Part shown: one piece after another, positions 23,406 through 34,130 of the stretch
Position numbering within the stretch: position 1 is the stretch's first letter
Layout: each line of letters begins with the position of its first letter
DNA from: Anastrepha obliqua
Taxonomy: Eukaryota; Arthropoda; Insecta; Diptera; Tephritidae
Length of the DNA stretch: 64,000 nucleotides
Assembly: GCF_027943255.1 (NCBI RefSeq)
Contig: NC_072894.1
Location: 135,275,601 to 135,339,600, forward strand
Reading direction: 5' to 3'
Translations under genes and position numbers: made by a program
The notes under the pieces: generated by a model
What the model was told of the DNA's origin: nothing
Seen by the model: only the letters and a program-made list of their open reading frames with translations
Databases searched by the model: none

Positions 23406-23442
23406 ATGACCTGCAACCGCACGCCTTCGCCACCAACGAATG
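23406..23442 (+). CDS. Candidate short first coding exon
   Basis: ATG at 23406 follows a long leader-like region. It encodes MTCNRTPSPPTN plus one base before a consensus donor (AATG|GTGAGT, intron from 23443). The reading is phase 1. Many fly genes start with such short exons before a long intron. It could be an alternative first exon of the gene beginning at 18618 or the start of another gene. No continuation is visible downstream. The start is uncertain because the product piece is too short to recognise. Confidence 0.3.
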
Positions 23443-24049
23443 GTGAGTTCAATAGTGTTTGCTTAGCAAAATGTGTAGTGCTTTCTTTTCGCCACTCAAA
23501 TGGACGGTAATTTATGTGTGTTGCTTTTTTTTTTTTTTTTTTGACAAGTGGTGGACGTTTGAAGTGGACATTTGAAGAGTTGTCAAGAACTTTTGTTAAA
23601 CTGTGATATTCATGCGATTATAGACTGCTAATAATCTTATGTATTTCCTTTAATTTATGTAATTTATGATTTGCTTATAAAAGACGAAAACTGATAATAA
23701 ATGCATGCAGCTACTGGCTTTAGGCTCAAACCTACGACTAATCCCATTTTAAATTTTGCGCGCTCAAAAAAAAAGCATCGAATTTTTCAGGTGATTTATA
23801 CCACTTTGAGCAAAGAAAGACCACTGAAAAAATTAAATCAAAAGAATCAAAGCTAATATGAAATAAAATGTACCAAAAGAAATACAACTTAAATGGCGAT
23901 AAGCTCAAAAGCAGTGAAGCAAACTAAAAAATGTCTTACAGGGTTTACAATTTTTTCTATAAATAGTTTTTAGTTTTTTTCCAAGCCAGGATCCGTGCAG
24001 AATTTCATTTTAATTTTAATTGAAAGTTTCACAAAATCTTTATAAAAAA

Positions 24050-24790
24050 ATCAATTAATTTTACGACAATTAAAATTCTAAATTTTTTTTTGCGTTCCAA
24101 AAAATCATCAAATTCAAAAGCGATATTGAAAATTTTGTTTTTGTTTTGAGAAACTCTGAATAAAAGAAAGTCGTTTAATTTAACGAGAAAGTAAAATTAA
24201 ATTTTTTTTAATCCGAATTACATCAGAAAATTATTTGATTTCACACGAATTCATTTTTTTTAATTTTACGCTCATGGCAGATTCAAGTTAAAATGAATTA
24301 TTTCAGCGGAGTTAAAAGTAAAATTTTTTTCTGCGTTCAATTTAAAAAAAGTAAAGTTATAGAATTTTTTTAGTTCTGGGGCTAAAAGTTATTTTACTCT
24401 AATTACATTCTAAAAATCGTTAAATTTTACGTGAACTGATTTTTTTACTTCATGTAGCCAGATTCCAATTTCCTTCAATTGAAAATTTCAAAGTATTTTT
24501 TGTTCCACACTCCAGTTAGAAAAATCAGTTTCAATCCCAGCAAATCTTTCCATTTTGCTTCAATTGAAAATTTCAAAATGTTTTTCGTTCCAGACTCCTT
24601 TAGAAAATTAAATAATTTAACAGAAAATAAATAGTTACAAAAAAAAACTCCCTGCGGCCGCATTCAGAAAACCATTCGATTTCATGGGAATAAAATTTGT
24701 TTATATTTTTTTTCATACCGGAAAATCATTTAATTTTACGGGAATTGAAAATTTTATTGAGAAATCCAATTGATTGTTAAGGAATGGAAA
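24050..24790. repeat. Degenerate AT-rich tandem-like repeat field
   Basis: A motif approximating AAAATCATTTAATTTTACGGG recurs with variation near 24050, 24175, 24225, 24415, 24603, 24669 and 24720. A longer direct repeat, TTCAATTGAAAATTTCAAA followed by GTTCCA.ACTCC, occurs at 24474 and 24559 (85 bp apart). Divergence is high. Confidence 0.5.
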
Positions 24791-25079
24791 TTTAAATTTT
24801 TTCAATTTGACACTTTCATTTTCTTCTGCCTTTGCCTTCATGATTAAACTTCTTTTGAAAAAGTTATTAACTTTAAATTTACTCGATAGCTGCTAGACTT
24901 TAACTTAGCACGAATTGAAATATTCGTCACTCTGCTAAGAAGAAAAAAAAATACATAAAAATTGAAGAAAATAGGTAGCGCGAGTAGAGCAAAAAAAACA
25001 GCAATGTATTTTAATTTTTGCTTCTAGACCCTAGAATATCAAAATCTATAAAAAAATATTGATAGCTTAGAGCTGCTTA

Positions 25080-25240
25080 AACAAAATTTGCAAATTTGGA
25101 AAAAAATAAAAAAATTTAAAAACAAAAAAAAAAAAATATATTAATATCATAATAAAAATAAAAAATAATAATAAAAAAAAAGAAAAATAAAGAAAATAAA
25201 ATTAAAGTTTAAAAAATATATAAAAAATAAAAAAAATTAC
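25080..25240. repeat. A-rich low-complexity block
   Basis: Runs of AAAAATAAAA with almost no C or G on the plus strand. Nothing else is visible. Confidence 0.7.
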
Positions 25241-28054
25241 GACCATACTGCTGCTACCTGCTTAAGGTGCTTTGTAATATACATAGCTAATGATTTGTAA
25301 CGGAAAATTCTAATTCGAAAATTGTGTTACAAACCATTAAAGGAAAATTGATTATCCAAATTTAAATTTGGTAGTACTCTATCGAATCGGTGCCCCTTTC
25401 ACCAAAAGAATTTAAGTACTTACTTTTCTTCCTCTCTACTTCATATCTACTATGTTTAGTTATAGCTATGTAAATTACTTATATGAATGTGTGCACATAT
25501 GCACATACGATTTACCACCAACCGCTTGCATGCGGCATTTTGATTTATGATTTGTTTTGATTGTGAGCTTTGCTTTGATTTCTAATAGCATTTTTTGACT
25601 TTATTTTTACTGCTATCTGATTTATGGCTTAAGTCAAACTCAAGCCACATAATTTCAATTTTCTATGCATTGCTATTGTTCCTACATACATACATACGTG
25701 ATTTTACTCACATACTTTACTCTACATACATACACACATACATTAGTCTTCTAAAGCCCTTGTAATACCTTACGCCAAGCGAACGAGCATTTCTAATTCT
25801 TTATCACTGGATCTACACAAGTACAGGTAAAATCGCTGGCAATTGCTAATTACAGTTCCGCTACCACAAAAATAAATATATACATAAATGAGCGCGTGAA
25901 AAATAAACAAGAAAAAACTGTCAATAAAAAAAGCTGTTCATTCAATTTGTTTCTCCTATTTCGGTTGCCGAATCGCACAAAACCAGTTTCCACTAATTTG
26001 GTCTACGACACTTTGCATTGACATATGAAATTCCACTACATACCAAATTGTCAGCTTTAAATATTTTACCCAATTTCTATATTTTATGCGCGATACAAAG
26101 AATTATTTTTGGATTTGCTATGATGCGTGACTTGTGTTTTGTGAGCTATGCTAAGAAAGAAGTGTTCGCGCATAATTTTTTATAAATACACCCACATCCG
26201 GACAATTAAAGCTCTTGAGTGTGCACCTGAATAGAAATTTCAAATCATTTCATTTTAGGAATTTCCAGAAATCAATTTTTTTGCAGAAATTGATTTAAAC
26301 ATTGAAGTTATGGCTTATGCGGATTTATTTCAAAAATGATAAAATTGTGTTGGGTGATAAAAGGAGTTTATAATTTTTAAAACTAATGCAGATATCTTAA
26401 ATCTTTCCTTTGTTGAGTTTTTGAATTGTGTTTTTTTGTGCGTTTTATGGTCGCCTACACAATAATATAAAAAATATGAAAAATATTCAGAGTGAGCAGA
26501 AAACTCACTCACTTCACCTCAAGCCAAAAAAATGATAAATTTCAATTCAAGTCATTAGACAAACGGCAATAAGCGATTAATTAAAACTGCGTCACAGTTT
26601 GAGGCGCTCTGTAACAACCTTTCCTCATTCCTGCCTACAATGCAACAACAATGTATCAAATTTAAATTGCATGCAGACGTTCAACCGCTTGCTCGAATTT
26701 CGCATTAATGACGTTAGAAATTTGAAGTGTTTACTTAAGCAGAGGACGAAGAAAAAGCGAAGAATTGCTTATTATTGTTTTGCTACGAAAATTAAATTTT
26801 CTCTTTTTTCAATGTTTTTTTGTAAAAAACTTTTCAGCAAACAAGCAGCAAACAACATTTTTAAGTGTCCACTTCATTCAATGTGCGCCCAAAGCAAAAA
26901 TAAAAATTAATTATGTGCAAAACAAAAAAGAAAAAAAAAACCAAATTAAAGTTGAACGACCAGTGTTTGTGGGATTCACTCAGTTAACAAAAATTTAATA
27001 TTCATGCCCATTAAAAACAATAATAATAATAAAAGCAAACACATAAAAATTGCTCTCCATATTTTACTTGCAGGTTTATGTATGTATCTATCCATGTATC
27101 CATGTTTTTATCTTGATAGAGCCGCAAGTGAGAGATTACTCATGTATGCATACATACATACATATATAAATAAGCATATACATACATACATCATATTTTT
27201 ATTATATTAAGCACAAACTTTTCGTACAACGCCAAATTTGTAAAACTCAAGTATCCCCAAAATGTAATATAAAAATACTACCACATATTAATAACGGTTA
27301 AGTTTCGAAAACGCATAACAATGAAAATTAACCAAATTTACACGCTCAGCAGTAAGTTTTTGTCGATGCTAAAGCGATAAGCCATTTAATGAAAATTGTT
27401 TGATTGCCATTGTGGCTGGTTGACTTGATGGTGCTTGGTGGTACTTTATGGCGCAGATGCTGGGCGCCCAACTTGTTTGTATTTATAACCGCCAGACAGC
27501 TGTGCAACAACCCAACTGATGGTGGTGATACTAAAATAAGTGAAAGTTATGAAGAGATTATGTTTATAAACAAAGTTAAAGAAAAGGAACAATGCCATCT
27601 TCTCATCAAAACAGTGACAAAGTTATTTAAGTACCTAAAAAATATAATATTAAAAAAAAAATATATTGCCATGATTAAATGTTTAATGTAGACCCCCAGT
27701 ATGATAGTCATGCTTTGATCACTCGACTTTGGATTTGGAAAAAGTATTGAAAGATATACAATCAGAAAGCTCTGATGTGATCAGCTTACCAGACTTTGCG
27801 CCATCCAGTAAATTGCTGCACGCCTGGTAGTGTATTAAATACCATCCTTAGAGAAATGCTTCTTCACGACATCGGTGAAGATTTCATGGGCCTAAAGCAG
27901 TTTTTCGCGACATCGGTAAAGATTTCATAGACATAAATAGGCATTTCTAGAATGCTACTTTATTGCTTTTGTATACCTCTACATTCATATATAAAAACCT
28001 AGAAAAAATATTAGAAAGAACATCACTTTCGCGTGGGCTTTCTTGTTTTAACAT

Positions 28055-28665
28055 GGTGTTGCCACGTGTTTGTAATAAAAAAGTCACTTATTGTAAAATT
28101 ATATAAGTAGTACAGCGGGGATATCAAGGCAAGAAAGTCAATTTAAAAACCATTTTTTTTTTGCCAACGTTGCCACCTGAATTTTATTGCATAAATAGCA
28201 ATTAATTTTCTTGCTTGTATACCTATTTGTATTAAAAAATTCGCTTATTATTTTTAAGAGAAGTCAATTTCCAAAAAAAATGTGTTTGCAAACGGTGCCA
28301 CCTGAATTTTATTGCAAAAATAGCAACTTATCAAAAATGTCCCTTAAGTTTTAAGGTAAAGTGGTCTTACTTATTTAAAGTATTTAAACAAGCTTAAACT
28401 GAAACATATTTTTATCTGGTGTTGCCACATGATTTTAATTGCAAAAATAGGAATTAATCACAAATTCCACATAAGCATTACGATAAAGTTGTTCAATGAA
28501 AGGTGGTTAAACAAGCTTAAATAGAAGAATATTGTTATCCGGTGTTGCCACGTGATTTGAATTGCAAAAATATCAAGTTATGAAATATGCATTTCATTTG
28601 AATACTAAAAAATGGATATTAAATGAAAGTGCTTAAAAATATTTTAGCTGGCGTTGCCACTTAGT
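28055..28665. repeat. Minisatellite with GTTGCCAC core, six units
   Basis: The core GGTGTTGCCAC.TGATTTTA then ATTGCAAAAATAGCAA recurs, with cores at 28058, 28169, 28294, 28421, 28543 and 28653. Spacing is 110-127 bp. Spacer sequence also matches in part (AAACAAGCTTAAA at about 28387 and 28510). Units are diverged, so the array is old. Confidence 0.7.
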
Positions 28666-28740
28666 TTTTTTTTAGGAAATTAAGAAATTAATAACAAAAT
28701 TATAAAAAATGTATTCTTTGTAAAAAAACATATACTCGTA

Positions 28741-28823
28741 CAGTGTACTCTCTCTTAAGCGGATACCTAAGGGATTGAAAAATTTATCCTCCATTGAGAT
28801 GACCCTCAGGAGAGAGTACACTG
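28741..28823. mobile_element. 83-bp inverted-repeat element, pogo-like ends
   Basis: Perfect 14-bp terminal inverted repeats, CAGTGTACTCTCTC (28741-28754) and GAGAGAGTACACTG (28810-28823). TA precedes the left end and CA follows the right, close to the TA duplication of pogo/Tc1 elements, whose ends often begin CAGT. It has no coding capacity and is too short for anything but a miniature element. Confidence 0.6.
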
Positions 28824-29105
28824 CACTCATACGTCAATTAATCTAATATCGTGTGGTGTTTTCATCTAATTTTAAAGAAATAAATTTAACACAATTTATT
28901 TAAACTGTTTTACTGGCTCGCAAATATTTAGTTATCGTATTTTAATATTATGAGATTAAGGAGAATTTAATAATAAAATAACAAATTAAATGATTGCTTT
29001 TATTTATTCATCGATACCATCACAACAATTATAAGTAATCTTCAGAAGTTCTTGGATCGAACAGCATAAAGATTTATAAGTATACATAAATATACATAGA
29101 AGTAT

Positions 29106-29300
29106 CGGGTGCTTTTTTAGTTGCATGAGAACCATCGATAGTGATAACTATGGTTTGACAGCTGAGAAGGGCAAACTTTATTCACATTTCTGTTCGGTAA
29201 GATTTGGGAAGTCATCATGAATCGTTTAACACCAGATCAACGTATTTAAATTGTGGAAATTTACTTCGAAAAAAAATAAATCTATTCGCAAAGTTCTTTC
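29106..29300 (+). mobile_element. Tc1/mariner 5' end and N-terminus remnant
   Basis: After a leader (GGTGCTTTTTTAGTTGCATG) the frame MNRLTPDQRI (stop) IVEIYFE (29218 onward) matches the conserved start MNRLT.EQR..I.E.Y of a widespread insect Tc1/mariner family. Sequence past about 29300 no longer matches. The likely C-terminal partner lies at 30211-30510. Confidence 0.55.
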
Positions 29301-30210
29301 GAAATGAGGAAAGAGCTGCCTGTAATATGTTGTATGCCTAATAAGCATATGCCCACGGTATTGTAGAGTATACAATACATCAAGTGGTCATATGCCATAC
29401 TCACAACATAGCGACACTTTGTTGCTATGTTTATACAATCAAATATATAAGTGCAGCAATATGATCCGTCACTTATGCGGACTGGCCTGCAGCGTGGGAT
29501 CTGCAGTGCAAGCACTTTGACGCTTCGACCGTTCGGTCCCAGCGCATTATATATATGCCTTCTGCATGTATATACAATAACATACATACATACATGCATA
29601 CTACGCTCTCCCGTTCTGTCGCTGCTCTCAGCGGCAGAACTCTATGTATAAGCAGCATGTATTTAGCCTAAGTAATTTTTGAAATAAAAGATTGGATTCA
29701 GTTCCATATTGAAAGACAAAGAGTAAACGTGTTTAAAGATAACGAACCACCTTTTTATTCCTACATGCCATTCCGATGAATGGCGAGGGTCATCGAGCCA
29801 TGCCAAGGATGACAGAAAACCAGATGACGGCTTCCGAATTCGCTGTTTCGTCAGAGTCTATGAATAAATAAGCAAAATGAGGAGGGAATTATTTGTTTGT
29901 GAAAGGAAAGAGTAGACGAAAGCAGTGGAAAGAACCAAGCACAAGAAATTATTTGCACACACACATAGTTTCTTACCACGGCGTCTTCCGCATAAAAGCG
30001 CAAAAAAACTATATTTGGAGGCTTTATATTAATTTGTGCTTTAACAATTTAGAACGCGACACCTCGTTTTCATTAGTTTATTTAGTTTAAGTCTCACAAA
30101 CTACAATATTACGAAGCCATTCACTGAATTTTCAAAAACATATATTTTTTGTTTGTTTTGCTCGTTTGCTTTGTATTGGTAAGAGGCCTGACGTCAGATT
30201 TGTCAAAATC

Positions 30211-30510
30211 GGGAAAAATAAAGTAACTGCTTTGGGAAGGCGCCACCTATGGTACTCAATTCCCCTTGGAGCCATGCTGACAGAATTCTTGTTCCCAAAA
30301 ATTAATCAGCTTAACATAGACGACATTTGTTTCCAACAAGGCGGCGCAACTTGCCGCTTACAGCGCGCTTAGCAATCAATTTATTGTAATATTCAAGTCA
30401 CCATTGATGCCATACGGCCAGATTTATTGAAAAAGGTAGTCAAAAATGGGACTGATCGCATAGTCCAATCGTCACTCGGAGGAGTGGCGGAAAATGTCAA
30501 TTAAAAAAAT
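30211..30510 (+). mobile_element. Tc1/mariner transposase C-terminal remnant
   Basis: FLFPKINQLNIDDICFQQGG ATC matches the second catalytic block FFLP.....L.DMWFQQDGATCHT, but with Gly in place of the catalytic Asp (QQGGATC). After a stop, TIDAIRPDLLKKVVKNGTDR matches the C-terminal tail. It is in the same orientation as the N-terminal piece at 29106-29300. About 0.9 kb of unrelated DNA replaces the middle. Confidence 0.6.
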
Positions 30511-31490
30511 AAATTTTTTGCCTGTCCGTTTATGTTGGTAAATGTTTTATTTAATGTTGGTAAATTTTTTTATATTTAATCTATTTAATTTTATATATAA
30601 GCGACGCCGTCGGCACATTTATAAATTTCCACCAAACAAATTAGCTTACAACTATTCTCCGGTGATAAAAAAGTACAAATGTATTTTTATCACTTCTCTA
30701 ACATTCGTAATTATTATTTATAAAGTAATTTTTGCTAAACTCTAATGATGTCAAACTCAAACAAACTCTTCTTACAAAGAGTAAAAAATTGTCGTGTTCT
30801 TCAAGTAACTGCACGAAAACTGCAAAGCGGCCTGCCGTGCTTGGCTATATTTCTTGCAATTTACTCACTTACGCGAACTATTTTGATAACGAAATGTCGT
30901 TTCACATTCCATAACAGTTTGTGCACTTTTGTTTCTCCAACAGTCGTAAATAATTTTGTTTCCCTTTCAATTTAGCTCATAGTGCTACAAAATATTTGAT
31001 GTACGTGACTTCAAATTCAGTCAAATAAGAAATTTTTGAAAAACAAAAAAAGTCAGATAAATGTGCACTCGAATCTCGCGAATAGTGCTAATCGAATATC
31101 GAATACTTTGCTACTGTCATGCGTTCCAAGGGCTTTCCATCTTTCGTGTATCAAACGACGTAGTCACTATTCGCTGCAAGTGAGGCGCTTTTATGATTGA
31201 TGCTATGAATCTGTTTTCGAGGTTCTTTCACTCGAGCTATTCCCTGTCAAGTAATCCAAGCATTCATGCATTGTTGTAAATTTTTCTAAAAATTGGGTTT
31301 TTTTGCACAGTAAACTGTATAAATTTCAAAAAAAAAAAATGTAATTTTTTCAGGTGAAATATCTTCGGTTCGTTATAATATTTAATTTGTTTTTTTAATA
31401 TTTTGGAAAAAGATGCATTTGTAGAGTTTTTATTCAAAAATTTTGGGAACAAAATTATGTTTTGTATTGTAATTTTTGAAAAACAAACCA
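30511..31490. other. Non-coding AT-rich stretch
   Basis: No supported gene. Short overlapping frames only. Confidence 0.45.
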
Positions 31491-31985
31491 CCCCAAAGAT
31501 GATAGATTACCAGGTTTGCCCTGCAACTATGGTGAAAAACAAAATGGAGCGAATAAACTTTGGCTGCCACATCAACGGGTACTCGCCAGTCGAATTCTAC
31601 CCGCTGATTTCTCGCCCAATCAATTGTTGTGCAGACGGCAGCAAAGCAACACGAGCATAAACTGCGTCCTACTCACCTAACAACACTCTCTCTCTCCCTA
31701 TTGCTCCAACCTGTCGAAACAGCACGTTTTCTGGGTCTACCGTTGGGTGAGTTAGACGAAGAAGCCCGGCTACTACATCGCCCTGACAGAGTTTAGTAAG
31801 CTGATACAACAACAACGACAAGCTAGACTGCGAATATTTTTTGTATATCACCAAAAAAATCGCATTTTTTTCGTAAACAAACCGCTGTCATGACCTCGCT
31901 CCGAATGACACGTCAGTCAATCAGCTGATTCTTTCAAATTCGCTGAGAGCCGGTTAACGGTCGTCTGATGTTTGCCACACCTTCT
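31491..31985 (+). repeat. Unclassified dispersed repeat, copy B (interrupted)
   Basis: Starts CCCCAAAGATGATAGATTAC and carries TCGCCCAATCAATTGTTGT, AGACGGCAGCAAAGC, TTTTTTCGTAAACAAACCGC, TCAATCAGCTGATTCTTTC and CGCTGAGAGCCGGTTAACGG, in the same order as copies A and C. It is split by a 160-bp insertion at 31667-31826. Confidence 0.65.
31667..31826 (+). mobile_element. SINE-like insertion with CAACAACAA tail
   Basis: The insertion sits inside dispersed-repeat copy B and is flanked by ACTGCG on both sides (31661-31666, 31827-31832). Copies A and C have no such insert at this point, so the empty site is known. It contains GGTGAGTTAGACGA-like and CTGACAGAGTTTAGTAAGCT segments and ends in a CAACAACAACGACAAG tail. 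It is recognised as a common fruit-fly repeat from memory only. Confidence 0.65.
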
Positions 31986-33907
31986 GAAATTTGTTATCAT
32001 GAAACTACCCTCTCTCAAATTTGCTTTTAAATTTTTTCGTAAATAGTTGAGACTCTCCTCAGTAATCCGTGAAACGTTCAAAGAGGGATTCCCATAACTT
32101 TTCGAGTTCGAATATATTGCAACGCATTTGCGATCTCAGCCTAATTTACCAAACTTTGATTTAGAATTTAATATATTAATATAACATTATTCAGTGTAGT
32201 AAATAGGTGGGTGAAATGGTTGAATCACCACTTTGACACCCCCTAGTAGCACTAAAGCGCCATTTTGATACGATTATGAGACCTCCAACGGGCAGATATC
32301 TACAGCCAACCGAAGCTGATGTAATGGAGAAGGTTGATGGGATTTATGTTGGCACACTGCACCAAGCTATCGCAGAAAGAAGCACCCGGTGACCTTAATC
32401 GTCTAACTGCTAAAACCCGGCATTTACAGAGAAAACGCTCAACAGTCTCCTTCTCTGAACGGTACACACAGCTACTTCAATAGAGGTTCAATTGTAAACC
32501 TAGCTTTTTCGCATGTGAGCCGATCGCTCAATGACCGGTAAACACAGCTATGGGTTTGGAAATTGAATGTTGTGGAGTTCCGGGACTTTCTGAGTCCTCC
32601 GTCTATTATACCGGGGCCAAAGGGTAATCGAGTGAATCACTTATATTTTTTAATGGCTATGAACAATTTTGGTACCCACTGTACGCTTAACTTTTGGGCG
32701 CCAAATTTTCTTACAGCCCTTTCCGCCGCTATTCTAGTTTTTCCTACACAGTTAACTACATTTTCTGTAAAGTTTGTTAACCACTATTTGTATTATATTT
32801 GCATTTGTATTTATGTAAATGAGTAATATTTTGTTATGCATCTTATTGAGTAACTTAGTGAGTTGCGCTTTTCATTTGAGTAGTGTCGCATTTCAAAATT
32901 TTAAAGTAATAAAATCAAAACAAAAAAATATTTCCTTAGTTATTTGCTTGCTTTATTGAAGCAAAATTTATGACGAAGAAAATACGAAACGGAAGCGAGT
33001 TAATTGAGTCATTGTAAATTTTATTTCCTCGTGTACGTGAATTTGAAAAAGTAATTCATTCTCAATAAATTGGGCCTACAGTAGGCTTTTTAATATGTAG
33101 CGCGCATAACGAGTGAGCTCCTTCAGGTATTGTTATTATACTTATCAGTTACTAGTGGAGGGGGGTCACCAGCAAATCTTTGTGAACATTTTTATTTCAA
33201 TCTCCTTACGCACCTTCACGTTCTCTTAATCTACTTAGACAGCGAGCTTTTTTTCTAACTCACTTTACACGACTTGCAATGCAGGAACGGTCTAGTTGGG
33301 AAGTAAATAAAATAAATATAGAGATATTTTACACCAATTGCTAAGGTGAACGAAAGTAGCCATGAAAAAGCATATACACATATGCATGTACACACACATG
33401 AATAAAATATGGTGCCCCGGACATATCTATTATGCCAACGGAATAGGTGAATAAATAAAATAACTGTCACTTTCCCATTGGCACGAAAACTGCGTGGAAT
33501 TTCAATTTCAATGTGATGATAGCTGTAAATAGAAAGCATACTTTTGGGTGCCATATATTGCTGTAATATTTTATCACTTCCTAGCAAGGTGAGGTACGAT
33601 GCAACTAGACAGGGCTAGTTGGTCGGGTAAAGCCCATTCCGGTAACGTAGAACGGTAAGGGAACGGCTGTTCTGACACACAAGATACCCTTAACAATATG
33701 CTATACATTAAAAATTATACATATACACATGAAAATTCAAAAGTGGGACTTACCGAAGTATGACAAATTTGCAGTGCATTTTTATTATCAATATTTTTAT
33801 TGATCGATTTTTCCATTTTTTATTTAAGGTAGCTGCTGTTGAGCTTTAAACTGGCTTACGTAATGAAAGTGGTGTGCGGTTTTCCAAATATAACAGGGGT
33901 TTCATAC
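31986..33907. other. Non-coding stretch, possible unplaced repeat
   Basis: No supported gene. The block at about 32265-32560 is less AT-rich and contains two similar short segments (GAACGGTACACACAGCTA and GACCGGTAAACACAGCTA). It looks like repeat DNA but was not placed. The 33590-33680 segment is GC-richer with no recognisable content. Confidence 0.4.
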
Positions 33908-34130
33908 TAGTCTACTTTTAGGCGGTGAATTCATTTATGCGGGGAAAAGTTACTGGTTCCCAAATTAGTCTACTTAGGCGGTTAACTCATTTATGCCGTA
34001 AAAAAGTCACTGACAACGCCATGAGTACTGCCGATGATAAGATAAAGGTGGAAAATCTTTTGTCAAAAATATAAATGTCCCCTATTAAAAATACCTCCAC
34101 ACAAGCCTACTTTTAGGCGGTTATAACACT
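33908..34130. repeat. Short repeats with CTACTTTTAGGCGGT core
   Basis: TAGTCTACTTTTAGGCGGT (33908), TAGTCTACTTAGGCGGTTAA (33966) and AGCCTACTTTTAGGCGGTTA (34104) are related. The first two continue with AATTCATTTATGC/AACTCATTTATGC and then AAAAGT.ACTG. The family is unknown. Confidence 0.55.

Larger units (their letters stand above)
23443..28054. other. Long AT-rich non-coding stretch
   Basis: No supported exon. It contains a poly-T run (23525-23542), a degenerate repeat field (24050-24790), an A-rich low-complexity block (25080-25240), CATACATACATA microsatellites (25684-25697, 27150-27165) and a 41-bp spaced direct repeat with CGACATCGGT at 27867 and 27908. It is compatible with a long intron of a gene starting at 18.6 or 23.4 kb. 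Confidence 0.45.

Noticed and set aside
32265..32560. Possible LINE 3' UTR
   Set aside because: Composition and short internal repeats hint at an element, but no coding remnant or tail was identified.
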